Below, piece by piece: positions 43,421-57,029 of a stretch of DNA of 64,000 nt. Below the pieces are notes generated by a model. The model ran no database searches, was not told the origin of the DNA, and saw only the letters and a program-made list of their open reading frames with translations. Made by a program: the position numbers and the translations under genes. The DNA is from Plasmopara viticola. Lineage: Eukaryota; Oomycota; Peronosporomycetes; Peronosporales; Peronosporaceae. The first letter of the stretch is position 1; each line of letters starts with the position of its first letter. Location: NCBI GenBank assembly GCA_001695595.3, contig MBPM02000081.1:124001-188000 (forward strand), in the 5' to 3' direction.

Positions 43421-46400
43421 TATGGATGGCTGCTTACAAAAAGATGGGTGCTAGTTTCATCTACCGCGACGATAGAATGATCAGTGCTAATAAAACATTA
43501 GTTCTCATCACCTACAGAACCTCAACTCAACTAGCTTACGATTTAGACTTTACAGCTGACTAATTCAACTTTTGACGAATACATTGCCCTTAAGTCAAAC
43601 GGAGGCACCAAATGATCGAAAGAACTGGTTGACTAGACAACCAGCCGCCTGATCGTTTGCGGCTTCACTAAATCTTTATTTGAAATCGGAGTGTACCAAC
43701 CGTCGCGAGAGCTGAACCATTTTTCTCATTCAATTTGATTAAAAACATTCTCCATAAGCAGCACTATACAACGGGCATCTGAATGTGTCGAAAGCACCAC
43801 AAACTTTTCCACAATACCCCCCCAGGAACCGCTGCACTGATCGGTTTACTGTAAGCACACGACCACTCGCCAAAATTCGTTTGAATGTTATACGCAGGAA
43901 GTCTGGGACGAGTGTGAAGACCGCGACTTCCTCATCATACCGTTTTTGCTTATCTATTATGAGACTAACTGCTTTGAGCCTAAGTACATTGTTTGGGGTT
44001 ATGAAGACCGATGCACGTTGAGTGGACACCGTTATTTGCGTATTTGCAGCAGAATATCGTGGTCATCAGCTGCTTCTACGCATTTATGGGTTTTGACCAG
44101 GGTATAAGAAGCCTTAAGGCTGGACTTACACGATGTCCTCGACAAATTTTAAAAAGTCATAAGTCCTAATTAGCTTTTAACAAAAGTACAGTGTTCGCTA
44201 AATGGATCTCTTAGTGACTATCGATAAATAACATTAATGGTGCTTTTGTAGTCACCACCAATATGCTATAGATAGCGCCAAGGTGACGCTTATTCTGGCT
44301 AGACGAGACAAATATATTTATTATTATTTGGCTTATGTCATCGGCCTTAAATCGATAAGCGGGCACCTAGCTCAAGTTCAGACAGAGTAAAGGTGCCGGA
44401 AGGATATATCTCTTTTATGATAAAAAGTAATTGTTTTGAGGTTCAATTTCTCCGAAGTCCACAAAAGGCGAGATGGTTGCCATTTTTTGCGAACTGAAAT
44501 TTGTCGCTGAGGCCTTTTGGACAAACCAATTCGTCCGATGTAAACTTAACATGATTACTCATCGTAAGCGACGATGCCGAAGTCGATTGGTTTACCCCTT
44601 GGCAGCGTTAGTAGCTGCATCGCTTTGAGCGGTCAAATAGTATATTCTACCTAGGAGCAGATCCAGCAGAGCAATTCGAGTCAACGATTCCAATAACCAA
44701 AAAGGGAAATACATTATTTTTTCAAGGACACATATTAATTTATATGGACATACTGGAGTTAAAATTCAGTATCTAACATACTGTTTATCCCACTTGTACA
44801 AGTGGGTGGCCATGTACAAGAAAAACGGTGGCGATCTATTATGTGAGTACCTGCCGGAGGGTGCTCTCATGCCGACTCTATCACAATACTTGTCAGGAGC
44901 GGCATACTGCTTAGTTCACAAGCCTCGATATTATTGCTTGAGCTGTCAGGAGGGAATGTATAGGAGTACTTGTGTACCACCTGACTAAGATTATACCTTT
45001 GGCTCCTTCTCCTGTCAGTTCGGCCAATAAACAGAAAACAAGGATGTTTGTGGACATAATTTAAGCATTTGTGGCTTTGCAGACACGATAACGTCGGATA
45101 AAGATCCACGGTTTGCTGTTGCACTTTTGCAAATTCTGTTAAGAATATTGGAAATCCGCTTGCTGATGATAATTTGAATAGGTGTGCGCCAAGGCATCGC
45201 ATTGATCAATAAACACAATCTCTTAAGTCAAAAATCGGGCTCACAAATTCATAGGCTCTTCACCTTTCTATGTAAAAAACTGACACCCAAGAGCTGTGCT
45301 TTCTCCTCAAGTAAAGAGGACTTTAGATAAGTGAAGGGGAGGCTGCGAAATCCTTCTTTTTTAAATCTTGAAAGTTAGTCTTCTATGGAAAGAGGTAATT
45401 GACTTCGCGAAGAGCTGGCTGAGGTAATAAAGCAAGGAATGCAATCGCGTTCGGCCGATGTTAACCAAAAATATTTGAAGAAAATGGCAAGGCAAGTTCA
45501 AAACTATCTACAAAGGGGATACGGTACAAAATCTCGATTCTTTCTTTAACAAACAAAATATCGATTAAGCAGACCTTCCAATTAAACGAATCGAAGTACA
45601 CCGACGAACATTTTTGAACGATGTTGACGCACTTTACATTTTATGTATGGTGTCTTAGAAAGCAATACCATCTTCGAGTCTTCGAGTCTGATACGATCCA
45701 AGAGCTGTCTATGTCATTATAAAGCGTTTCTTTAGGAATCGACCTTACTGATAAGGCGATTTCACGTGGTCACAAGGCGTCCGATAGTAATCCCAGGCTG
45801 AACCTCATACGGTTACCCGTAAGTCCGTGCGCTATGGAGTGCCAGCTCGTCCTGAAGCTCACTGTGTAGGAAAGCGGCTTCTTGAGGATGTTTAGAGCAT
45901 TGCTTAGACGTGTGGCCGTCGATCAAACTTTTCTTCCTTAATAGTCTTAATGGTCGAGGGTCACCTTGCAAAAGCACTGCAAGGGTCAGCCCGAAAACTA
46001 TTTTCGCGTGATCAGAGTTGGACACACCCAAGCTACAGCTTCTTGTGAGGAAGGGGACATAATAATAAAGTAGCGTATCCTCCGGTGATTTTTGACTGCC
46101 CGGGCCAGAGGCACGCATTTTTGAGTGCACAGTAAGCACAAACTAATTTATAAGTTCCAAGAGTATCTTGTTAAGTAGCGCGATAATTTCACACTACACC
46201 TTTGTGAGAGTCGCTGGATCAGCTTCTGCACCATTGCTGGCGTGATCTCTGATCAAAAGTAGTGGACGCTTTGCGGTCTTTTGACTGTGTGGTAAGAAGA
46301 AATCTCATCCCCGCGCCCGGATCCTCCGTTCTTTGCTGCTAGCTTTGCATAACGCCGTAGTTGACATGAGTCGTCTCTCCAGAATGACACTATTTTCCCT

Positions 46401-46980
46401 AATGACAATGGCTCTGACGTGTGCTTGTCTCATGTGCTTAGCAAATGGCAAGATTTCTGAAAGCATGTCAGGTGATTAACTCACTAATCTTATGGCCATA
46501 CTACACTCGTGATATGCTCAAAAAGCACTATCCAAGTCCTTGTCCACGGCTATGCGAGCTTGCCGCAGCCTCGCTATCGCTGGAGCAACAGTAGGAAGAT
46601 GAAAAAGTTTTGCCCGTACATGATGTGGTCAATAGGTGTGTCAGCGGTTTTCAGACCAGTCACTTCCATTTATACGCAACGGTAGGAAATACATCCGTTT
46701 TGGTCCATAGATGAAGCCGATCTGTTGCTGGATAAGTTACGCTCGGTTGATGAAGATTTTTAGGTTACAAACAAATGGCAAGTATACACGCAACGAGAAA
46801 ATCGATATGCGAGAGTGAGGCAGTGAGCAGCTTCTAGCGTTGAGAATAAAATTTGTTGCTCATTGCATTTGAATGACATAGCTTTTGAAAGAGCATAAAG
46901 CAAGATTTAGAGCGTATTTGGTCTATTTTTTTGGCGAAGAGGCCCAAGTTGGACAACACGAAGCATTCGCAAAGAGTTAG
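43421..46980 (-). mobile_element. Old Ty3/Gypsy-family fragment, minus orientation, diverged (unit 3)
   Basis: The start matches 20080-20400, with an RT block near 43670-43620 reading AAGCLVNQFFRSFGA on the minus strand. The following part resembles the pre-RT tract of the other minus elements but is more diverged and shorter. No open frame longer than about 110 codons is present and none is recognisable. Confidence 0.5.
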
Positions 46981-47551
46981 AAGAAGGTGAACTCGCAAAT
47001 GCTAATGAATCCGCAGCAGCGCTACCGAAATATTGTGACCTGCATTGCCTGTCCACCTGCTTTGGCAAGTTAACTTTTTTGGTCTACTGGTACCCTCCGC
47101 GAGGCAATGTCCGTACAAGTAAAGTTGTTAATTTAACAAAGTACTTGAGTTGCGTCGCTCGCGTCAGCTCATTCATCGAGACGTATAAGAATAAGTGTTC
47201 GAGCTAAAATATGAAGGTCAAATCTTTTTTTGTGTATATTTTATTTTTATTTAAATGATATATACACGAAGCCAAATCGTAATACTCGTTCACAAACGCT
47301 ATACATGAGTGCTCCAAAGATTCTTAACAGCGTTAAAGTTTCCGTACAAAAGCATGTTGTGGTCACAAGGTTTTGTGATTACCACATTGTTCCGTCGTCC
47401 CGTTTGGTCTATCCCCTTCACACGCCACACCTTTACCTTCGAGGTCGCTTTTCTCGTGCGTACTCACTCCATTCGGTCACGAAAGAGAGATTTCTTTCTG
47501 AAATTGCACTTTAAGAATCCTGAGACGATAGACGATGCGTTGATTGCCGGA
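46981..47551. other. 3' flank of effector copy 4 with remains of the lost C-terminal tail
   Basis: Beyond the copy 4 stop the DNA still aligns with the end of the copy 2 and 3 genes. On the minus strand GAGAAAAGCGACCTCGAAG (about 47440-47460) corresponds to the codons of the RGKRPR tail, out of frame after small deletions. Farther left, about 46980-47130 matches part of the LTR-like segment at 14442-15236. Confidence 0.55.
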
Positions 47552-48796
47552 TTAAGTATGGGAAGCGGCGAGAGGAGCGGATAACAATTGGTACTCGTTC
47601 TCTAAAAACTGTTCAATAGCCTTTTGTACGGCTGCTGCTGTTTCTTTTTCTAAACCAGACTTTGCCATGATTCTCTGCGATTCCTTTGCCAATTGAGCAA
47701 TCCTCCAATCTCTTGCCGCCAACCTCATGTCTTTTTCTAATTCAGCGAGTAGTACAGCGTTGACTGCGACACTTCTTCCTCTTCCAGGGAATTCTACATC
47801 GGGCAACGATTTCGTGATTTCGTCGCTCTTATCCATAAAAAACTTGATAAATTCACGGTACATGGCCCGCCACCTTACGAGACTTGCGTACCACACAAGC
47901 GGGCGCTGTATCTGTTTCAAGCTTTCCGGAGGTACTTTAAGAGACGCCAGCGAACTTAATGTCGATATTACGTTCGTCCCCAGCTTCGTCGTAAAAAGAT
48001 TCATGTCCTCGACTTTCATCTTTCTCATGAGATTAGAGAGCGTCTGCGATACGCTTAGAGGGGAAACTGTTGACTCGATATACATGTTCAGCAGAGCTTT
48101 CGTCTCTTTTTCGGTCGGGTCGAGACCTAAAGCTTTCGTCTTCAGGTGTTCCAGATACATAGTGTAAATCGGGTCTACGATAGCCGTCAGTAGGTCATTG
48201 CGAATACTTTTTTTACTTCTCGTCGCTCGCAGAGCCGCCGGTTTCTTAAATCGTTTTTTTGAAATTGAGATCGGGGTCATAGCTTTATGGCTCATGTCTA
48301 AATTCGCCAGTGTCTTTGCTGTGCGCTGGTTGCTCGTCCGACTACTAGACACTGCAATCTCGCTGGCAGTCGACGTGGATGCGTGATTTCTTTGCGGAAT
48401 ATTGGATGCCTCAGTCAGAAGAGCGGATGGCTCGCTTGGTGGAAAATTCAGATCAATTTCAGAACGAATGACTTCTTTAGGAAACGCATTGAGATCCAAC
48501 ATTTCACGTACAGCGTCCCTCGTGGCACCTAAAGCCCCGCTTGAATCAGTGATACTATGCACAGCACTCGGCACGGCTTTTTCTATCGTACGACTTTCAT
48601 CAGCCGCGGTGAGCGCCAAGTCGACGCGTTGCTTACGGTGGTTAAGTAGGAACCTTCTAGATGACGCCTTGGTGTTCATTTTATCCGGTGTCTTGACGAC
48701 TTGGTGAGACAGATGATGAGTTTTTACTTGGTTAGACTTGGCAGCTATTTGGCTGCTGGCCGCAAGGAGAAGCGCAGTCGTCAATGTGCCGCGCAT
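47552..48796 (-). CDS. RXLR-like secreted effector with EAR motif and one module (copy 4)
   Basis: A 414-residue protein on the minus strand, starting at the ATG at 48794-48796; again only a GTG lies 30 nt upstream in frame. Signal peptide 1-19, RFLL at 48-51 (bases 48644-48655), DESR 66-69, DLNFPP 115-120 (bases 48437-48454), and basic stretches KKRFKK (180-185) and RSKK (193-196). It has a single C-terminal module with the LVWYASLVRW core at about 300-309. N-terminal parts QRVDLALTAADESRTIEKAV and ATRDAVREMLDLNAF are almost unchanged from copies 2 and 3, while the module is strongly diverged. The C-terminal tail of the other copies is cut off by a TAA. Probably an older paralogue with the same general role. 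Confidence 0.87.
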   Translation of the reverse strand: MRGTLTTALLLAASSQIAAKSNQVKTHHLSHQVVKTPDKMNTKASSRRFLLNHRKQRVDLALTAADESRTIEKAVPSAVHSITDSSGALGATRDAVREMLDLNAFPKEVIRSEIDLNFPPSEPSALLTEASNIPQRNHASTSTASEIAVSSSRTSNQRTAKTLANLDMSHKAMTPISISKKRFKKPAALRATRSKKSIRNDLLTAIVDPIYTMYLEHLKTKALGLDPTEKETKALLNMYIESTVSPLSVSQTLSNLMRKMKVEDMNLFTTKLGTNVISTLSSLASLKVPPESLKQIQRPLVWYASLVRWRAMYREFIKFFMDKSDEITKSLPDVEFPGRGRSVAVNAVLLAELEKDMRLAARDWRIAQLAKESQRIMAKSGLEKETAAAVQKAIEQFLENEYQLLSAPLAASHT

Positions 48797-48984
48797 GGAG
48801 CAAAAGATATGATGGACGTGCGCCACGAATCTGTAGGGTATATTACCGGTATAGTAAATTATGGCCGGATATGCGATAGCAGGGGAATTTTTAGCCTCTT
48901 GGTTTATAAACTTAATGTCTATTTTTTTAGTATATTATGTTTTGAAGAAATTTAAACAAACGATTACACAAAAATGCCCACGTA
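48797..48984 (-). promoter_or_regulatory. 5' flank of effector copy 4
   Basis: Only the first 60 bp or so resemble the other copies: on the coding strand TTTACTATACCGGTAATATACCC precedes the ATG by about 35-60 nt. Beyond that the flank is unrelated to copies 1-3, so copy 4 was not part of the same recent duplication. Confidence 0.4.
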
Positions 48985-51299
48985 ATGCTTGATAATAGCA
49001 ACAACGGAACAATGGTTCATTTAAAGGAGGTATGCATTCGCTTGAAGTTTAATTTTGCAAAGCAGCTCAAGTCACTTTCGACGTGGACAAATGCAATTTT
49101 GATTATCTCACGGATGTACAACGGCCAGAACATCGACGGCGTTAGTGAAATGCTCCACTTTAAAGCTTTAACAATATCAACAGTCGCAGAGCGCATACAA
49201 TAGGCTCGTTCCTAGGCCATCGTCGTGACGATAAGATTGCGAATAATCCTGCTGTCGGGCGTCGCGTGCTGACCGGATGGCAAATCTGAATGGCAATTTT
49301 GCATAGTCGTGAACTCCAATTGAAAGACACTTGTTGCTAGCTTTATGTATTGGTGCGTTAGTGACTGACTCCACAAAAACACTGGTTTACTACCACCACC
49401 GACATTTGAATCTTCGGTACACCTCCCCTTTGCCATTTATACGCACAGTGCATATTACGTGGCTTTTGCGCTTCTCGTCGAGATCAACAGCCGAACAGCT
49501 GCAAAACTCGACGACGCCAAGCCTATGCAAGCACCTGATAGTAAGAGTGTGGCGTCTTCGGTATCGTTGTAAGCTAGAAGACATATTAAAGTTCTTTGTG
49601 GGTGGTGAAGAGCAAGGTGTCTCACTATGAGTAGTATTTAAAGAATAGATCTTGTGATCAAGAGAGTTGCGATAGATGTTAAGGCTGAGGAACAACCTGT
49701 GTCTAAAACCAGTTACTAATGTATCTCTCGATTGTTTGGTTCTTTAGGAAGACAAGCACGGTGACTGACGTTGCGCAGAGAAGGTGCGCAAAAGATATAC
49801 GATCGACGAGTAAAGTCAAAGTCAAAGACGACAGCCCACAGAGTTGGCTCGATGACTGGAGTCACCAACGCAATGGGTGAAAGGACAAAGTTAATAGGTG
49901 CCCACACATTGGCTCTGACCCATCGCGCTATACTGCGAGACATCTACGATTTTGCTGGCCAACAGGACCGATAAGGAAGAGAAGAAAGATACTTTTGGCC
50001 GCTCCAGGTTATATCGCTGAGAGTACGATTATTTGCTTTGTCCAGCGCAAGACTTCTCGTGTCATCTGGTTAAAAAAGAGCTATTGCTTCAGAGCGACCT
50101 CAAGGCGGCTAAGCACGTGCTTTACTTGCGTCAAGTTGCCCCACGATGTGTGCCAGTCTTTTTGTAGCAATGTACCAAATCCAGCTTTTTCTTCCAATGT
50201 CACCAAGAGCCCGTGAACAAGGGAATCTGGAGATTTGATTGGATACATTTGCCACCGATCACTTACAGACCTATCTTAAGATTGGGTGATATTGACCAAA
50301 GGGCTTTAAATTCGTAAGCTTATCGTGCAATTTGTCCGTTTGATTGTTTTTGCGGTACCACTTACATAAGAAGCACCTGCTGTTCGTAGATCCAGATTTC
50401 GACTGCTTTGAAAAACTGTTACAAGCGCCGATACAACGGCTTTCACACAAAAGAGCCGCACAACCTTACAAGAAGCTCACGGCGCACGTAAAACTATCTC
50501 TGTTAGCTAACCACTCTGTGAGGAATGACCTTGGCAGCCAACGAGACCTGAAGAATGCACTGCTCTATCACGAGGAGTGGCAGCTTCTGCGTGACCACCT
50601 AAAACCAATTGAAAGTTACTCTGGGTCGGCCGATAGCATTAGAGGTTACCATAAATATTACAACCATTAAAAAGGAGACATAAGTTGGCGATGGTAAGCG
50701 TTAGCGAGGGCTTCAAACAGCATCGGGAAAAATCTTCTGTTCATGTTGTGATATGGGTTGGCTGGCAGTCCATAGCGCACAGACTTATAGCATCATCCCC
50801 TCAGCGTTATGGCCGACATGACGCTGACTATAGGAACTAATTGACGCCACATGGACAACCCAACTCGTTTAATTAGCGAAGGTCGCGCATTAAATCAATG
50901 TTTGTTTTAGACTCGGGGGTTTAAGAATCGCAATACTTTCTAGGATGCCATACATATACTATTAATGCGACGATATCGTTTTGGAAAGGTCGTTAGTGTA
51001 CACCCTTCTATCCGACCGTGAAAGATCCGATGTATGAATACTTTGCAACTTTTACAAATATCGATGATATCTATTATGATCCCCTGAATTATTCATTAAA
51101 ACTGATTTTGCCTTGCGTACTCACCACTTCTTTTAGTTAATCTTAATCGGGTGCAATCGTATCCCTCGTTCTGCTCATTACATAGAGCCGGCTGTTCACG
51201 AATCAGGATACCTTTCTTTGTAAAAAAATCGATCTTGTATTCAGTCTCTCCACTACTTATCTTATAACCTTTGCGCTTCGAATAGCCAGCACGACTCAA
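48985..51299. other. Intergenic region upstream of copy 4, no recognised gene
   Basis: Open frames of 72 (48985-49203) and 108 codons (50344-50670, beginning MFLRYHLHKKHLLF) are the best coding candidates. Neither shows a known domain, a signal peptide or a second copy in the window. I treat the region as unassigned. Confidence 0.35.
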
Positions 51300-54200
51300 G
51301 GATGTCTCAATTCAACTGTGAAAAAACCAAGGGATGAGTTTATCGCATTTTCAGTCCACCGATACATTAAAGCGATACTATATGCAGTGTATCTTCGGGC
51401 ACATTCTTGACCTTATTTGTCGTATTCCCGGCTTCAAATATGCCTGGTGTAAACATCAGTAAGCAAATTCTCAAAAAAATAGCATTTGCAAAGCGCAGCA
51501 GCAAACCGCGAGTCTCTAATTTATAGCATAGTGTCCGGAACGCCGTTTGATTTTCGAACCGTATTTACTAATAATGTTGCTTATTGTCAATCTGCTGTAC
51601 TGACTGAAGAAGGTACCAAATGTTTCATCTCGATTAGGTGGCACACGAGCACCACTATCTTTATTTTCTCAGGGCTCAAAAATCATCGAGCCCCTCGGAC
51701 TTCAAGCATCAAGAATGAGCCTGTTTACTGACGGATGCTGAAGAAGAGCTGTTGTGCGGTAAGCTTGAGCTTTTGGTGAAACTTTCCGATACTTGCACAT
51801 TTGGTCAACGCAGGTTCTCCCAATCTGGTCATCCCTTGTACATGTGGGACTACCAATATATAAACGAAATAATGTTTAACACTTTTCTTAGACTGTATAT
51901 ACGCAATTGTTGATGTTTAGATAGTAGATCTAAATATATAGCTACTTAATCGACGAAGAATGGCCTAATGCAGAAGTTGAACTGTATGTTCTAAAAATAC
52001 CAAATGGACCGGCTCATGCTTACAAAAAGCTGAATTAATGTAGTGGTAATTGCGCATATACTCATTCCTTACACGTTTGTACAAACGAACAACACGTTCG
52101 GGTGCACGTTGTATCGTCCACTGCTTTTGAGAAATGGTCATTACCAACTTCAAAATGAGAGTCAGGTATGCTTTTTGCTACGGTCGGTACGTCTAGTAAC
52201 ATTCTATGAGAGTGGAAAGTATTGCCACTTGGGCTAGAAGACGCCCTGATGAAATTTTGCTGTCGTATCAAACGATCCGTTTGACCATTGAAGGCTTCTA
52301 CTCGAATATTCTTTGACGAAATGACTGTCAAAGCTTGGATCAGTCAGCTCTAGGAAAACGTGAGCCACCTGAAATGAGATTTTGAGGTCATGAGGACCAG
52401 TCAACGCATTGAAAATGATCAGTGTGTCTTTGCGGCAATCGTAGAATTATTGACTTGTCATGAGCCGACATGGAGATCGAGCAGGTAGAAAATGCCATAT
52501 AGACTTGGCTTAAAACACATCTTCAAAACAATCAGAAAGAAAGGTAAGATCCAGCCAACTATTTGCACAAGTGCTGTAAGGTCACGTTGAGCCAATTAAA
52601 AGAAAGAAGTGGTGCTGATGATCCTAGCGCCAGCGTGCTTTACATCTGGCACCTGTTCTTACACTATTTGACGAGACAAACCCATTATAGTAACTTACGC
52701 CATTCCTAACTGAGTCATTAGCTCCTCGCTTTTCAACTTAATTAGGTTAATCATGCGTAAGTCATCGGGCTTCGTTAAAGACAGCTTAAGGCTGCCGAAC
52801 GGGATACATACGTTCATGACATAGATACGATTGCTATGTAGGACCAATTGTATAGTATAAAGAACATATGGGTGCTAAATTCTTTATAGTCCATCCAGAT
52901 ACTGAAAGGTGATAAATACGCTACAATTGTCCCAAAGGATGGAAAGATGGCTGTATTTATTTGCACGTAACACTTCTAAGTTATATGTAGGCTTTTTAAA
53001 CTGACTAAGGTTGCTGACGAGCTTTCGCGCAGGCCACACTATGCGTTGACCCACATTAACTGGGCTGTATGCTGTGTTGACGAGTGAATAAGTGAGTGTA
53101 AGGACCCTTAAGACCTGACATTCAACGCACACTAGTTAATAATTACCAAGTCCATCCGCACCTTCGGCCGATTTGAGTTCTATAAGTTTTGCGTTTGACT
53201 TTTGCTTGCTGGAAACATATGCCGACACGGGCGTAGTATTGTTTGCAAATTGCCTGTGTAAAATATTGGTTTCGACACTTGCCACAGCCCGTGCAACTAG
53301 CGAACAAAGAGCAAAACTGTATATGAATTCAATCCTACGAAGTCAATTCAGAATTCGCGATATACCACAACATCTGAGAGGATCACATGTATATGTTTGA
53401 AAACACAATGCGCAGCATGAGCGATGTGGCGTTACATTCTTAAGACGACAAGTTATCAATGTTTGATTTGGCTCAACAATATGATCAGAATATCTGTGGG
53501 TTTAATACCCTTGATATATACAGGCTTAGACAACTCAAAGCTATGGTCACATATAGAAACACAAACGCTCCTGACAAGGTTAAGCATTCGTGTTTCTAAA
53601 GTGAGTTAGGGAGAGGTGTAAGAATAATTTTTTCCAAGATTTTGAATTAACGACCGACCCCGTAGCAAAATTAATTATCCGGCTTCGCAAAAATTCAGCT
53701 GAACAGGATCAGTGTGGCAACGAATGCTACCCCATCCACCTTGGAACAGCAAAAATAGCTTGTATGTAGATATGGAAAAAATCATATTTATCTGTAAAGG
53801 GGGGTCTACGGTTGTTCGATTGTCGAAGCCCATTACTAGCAAGGGTATATCTGAAATCTATGAGCAAAATTAGCTTCGATCATCGACGACCCAAGACAGT
53901 GTTGACACATCTAGCATTTATGTGAATGCCTTACGATCTCCAGTTCTAAGTTGTACGAACCCAGCATCTCTTCAAAGCATTGTTTACGCGGTAAATCTAG
54001 TTGGAATGGCGATGAGGGTTGCCATATGAAGGCTGATGGTGTTCATAGCTACCGGTAATTAGTCATAAAGTTGTGTGCTTTGAGTGCCTGGCCAAGCTTG
54101 TAGCTCGCTTTGAGAAGTGCGGCCTCACAAGGCAATTCAAACACCTTCTGAGAGGTAAGGCAGTCGATCCGACTTGGAAGTTCATGGGTCATATGGTCAA

Positions 54201-57020
54201 AGAGGTCCATCCCCTCTACAAAGTCCTTAAGGGTCCAAGGTCGTCTCCAAAAAGCAGCTTTTCTACCTTCAGGACCGACTTAAGTGCAATCTCAATCGCA
54301 TATCGGTAACGTACGCTCCTCCAGCGTCCCATAAAGCCAAGGATGCTTATGTAGTGTGCGTAGTAAAGCAGAAGCCATGAGCTTTTTCAGAAGTGGCGCT
54401 GTTATCGCGGTCCAAATAAATCGTCAGAGTCATTTAACGGGCTGAGGAAGTATCATTGCAACCTGAACCATTAACACCAAGTGCTTCGCAAGTGGATCGT
54501 TGTCTTTTAATTACCCTTTGGGTCAGCGCTTGGTTCTCGAATCTTTAGCACCTGGCTTTATATTTGGTCAAGACAAGATGTCTCGGAGCTGTCGGTGACC
54601 CAATAAGTGAGCGAATCGAACATTTAGCTCGCGGACGTAAAGGGGTTTGTCATATCTTTCATGGTCCTGGTGCAAGGTCCTCAAATTCTCATGTTTTTTT
54701 CAATCTAATGATGTTGATTACGGTGCTGAGATGCTCGTGAGGTTATCCCAAGACCAGTAAAAGCTCATCTTTATCTTCTGGCTGCTTACGACACCATATT
54801 ATATCGTTTAAACGATTTATTTTGCGGTGCTACAAGATCGCACATCACCGTTACAAGTTTCATCGAAACAACAAATACGTTTTGACAAAATGTTGCTTAT
54901 GGATGCCACGTGAGAAGTGGCTTCCAAAGTCTTCTAGTGGAGCGCAAAGTAGATGAGTGCATTGGTTGGTCAGAACACATCAGGAAGGTTCTTTTGGTTT
55001 TGTTCGACCCGATGTTCAAAGAGTGATTATATTCTTCAAGTAACGGTGATGAACGTAATTGCTCACTCGCAAAGCTTGTTACTCTCTACATTGGTGAATT
55101 GGGTTATGTGTAATGCATTAAAATTGGCTTATTTGACCGCACACTCTTCTTCTCGATAACATATTAGTGCTGTATCAACGAGAATATATCGGTTCAGATC
55201 TTGGCTCTAAAAAATTTCCTTTCTCTATATTTTTAGTAATTTGCGCGGCCTTAGGTTTGACGCCAAGTATAACATCTTTTTGGACGAATACTCAGACATT
55301 TTTTTACATCACTGTCGTAAACCTGAGGATTCCTTGCAGCTTTTACAGATAGATGCCTAGGAGAGTTTTTTTTACATCTGAGGTGCTCCTCACATTTTCA
55401 TAATTGAGGTATCTACGAGACACCAAGGATAGAGGACAGCAAGCTCACGTTTTAAGGCACGGTAGCGTGGTGATTGGCGTGTCACTATTGGTTCATTCGG
55501 CCAATTTTCAGCCCTCTTTTGCAACATTAAGTCATCGTTATGGCCAAGACAACTTTCTGTATAAAAAGGCAAAAGTGATGGGTAGTACTTTTCCACTCCT
55601 TAAATGTTATTAGAGTCTTACTGAGACGATGGATCGGGCAGTAACATATAGCCATTTCTTGCCTGCAAGATTGAGCTTTCCGTTAATTTTCGTTTTTGTT
55701 TAAGATTGGTGGCCTCTGGTACATGTCAGGCTTTCTATTATCAATTTTAATACTGAGGTATTCCGTTAGAGACCAAAGCAAATGAAGTCCCTGCAATAAC
55801 AGTTTTGTCGCTTAACGAGATTTAAGGTACGAATCCGACACAAAGTACCTCTCAACAGCTCACTTCGATTTAATAAGATCGGAAATGGTGAACAGTCGCT
55901 TTTTAAAAGATCGTATATTCTCTTGTAGGCTTCTACTGGTGAAGGTGCTGTGGTACACCGTCATGGGCCCTTCGCTGCAACAAATGTAAAGCCGCTCTCT
56001 ACATGTAGATATTGAGACAAATTGATGGAACGGCCTTACATACGGCCGAGTCTTTATACTTTATAATCGGCTTCACGTTGGGATGAAGCAGAAGAAAAAT
56101 AGAAGTATTTAAAGCTTTTTTCAGGCCACAAACATTAGTTGTTTACTAATATAATAGCACCCCATTCACATTAGCACTTCAGAATTTATTATTGTGCCAT
56201 GACTTAGTCCTCATTCCAATTATACTGTTTGCAAAGCGTAGGCATACTCTATACAGACGAGTACAGCGTACTACATGTTCCCACGCACATCCTTTCTCAG
56301 CACTCGCTCATCGCTGTTCGATAAGCAGCATACATTTACAGCTATGTGTAATTTGTAATTATAACTGAAAGATTCTGTCCTAGAATTAGCGGCGGTATTT
56401 TTTTTTAATCTCGGCACTTGAAAGTAATCGAACATCGCTAGCTTGTGAGGCGCTCGAGCTAGTTCTGCCCTAATCTAAATGTACTTTTCAAATACCGAAA
56501 ATGGACACAACTGAAGTAAGCACAGGGGTGTAAGATGCTCACTTTGACACTTGAATGCTTTTATGTTCTCCGAAAAAAGTAAAACTCTTTTTTCAATATC
56601 AATCGATTAAAAAAAATCAAATTTGCACGTACCCTGCCGACCATACATCACTAAATTGCTTTAAGAAATCATGTAAAAGAAATAGATTTCAACATGATAT
56701 TGTCGCTAATTAACAACTTAGTGTAAAACGAAAAAAATAATAGCTTATGGCAGACAGAGTATCAATAGTATCTGTACATATGTCCATTTTGGTAGCGGAT
56801 ATTAGTAAAGCCTTAGTTCAATTTCGCATGTCACTATGGAAGGCTTACTCAGATATCACGACATAGGTAGTTCCTAATTGCTGCGACATTGGTCTCAGTG
56901 CAGAGAGTACCCCTTTGTAGGCATGTGCGACGGTTATATCTGCTTGCTAGCCTTAAACGTACTTTTGAGTTTGCGTCTTGATCTTACTATGTGACTTAAG
57001 GTTGTATGTTGCCTTGCCTA
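51300..57020 (+). mobile_element. Old Ty3/Gypsy-family element, plus orientation, second copy
   Basis: Parallel to 21840-29030. About 51300-51900 matches the pre-RT tract in reverse (for example CTTGACCTTATTTGTCG near 51405). RT and RNase H follow at 51960-53120. The post-RNase H tract continues to about 57020, parallel to 25300-28990. It then joins abruptly to a minus-oriented fragment. Confidence 0.58.
51960..53120 (+). pseudogene. RT-RNase H remnant of the second plus-strand element
   Basis: FEVMRTSQRI and QCVFA near 52390-52430 mark the RT region, but the VDD itself is lost. LRAA..YVHDID remnants lie near 52770-52830. RNase H ends in ADELSRRPHYALTHIN near 53015, the best-kept version of this signature on the plus strand. 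Confidence 0.68.
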
Positions 57021-57029
57021 CGATTACTT

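Noticed and set aside
50344..50670. 108-codon frame upstream of copy 4
   Set aside because: No recognisable domain, no conserved copy in the window and no supporting signals; kept only as an unassigned stretch.
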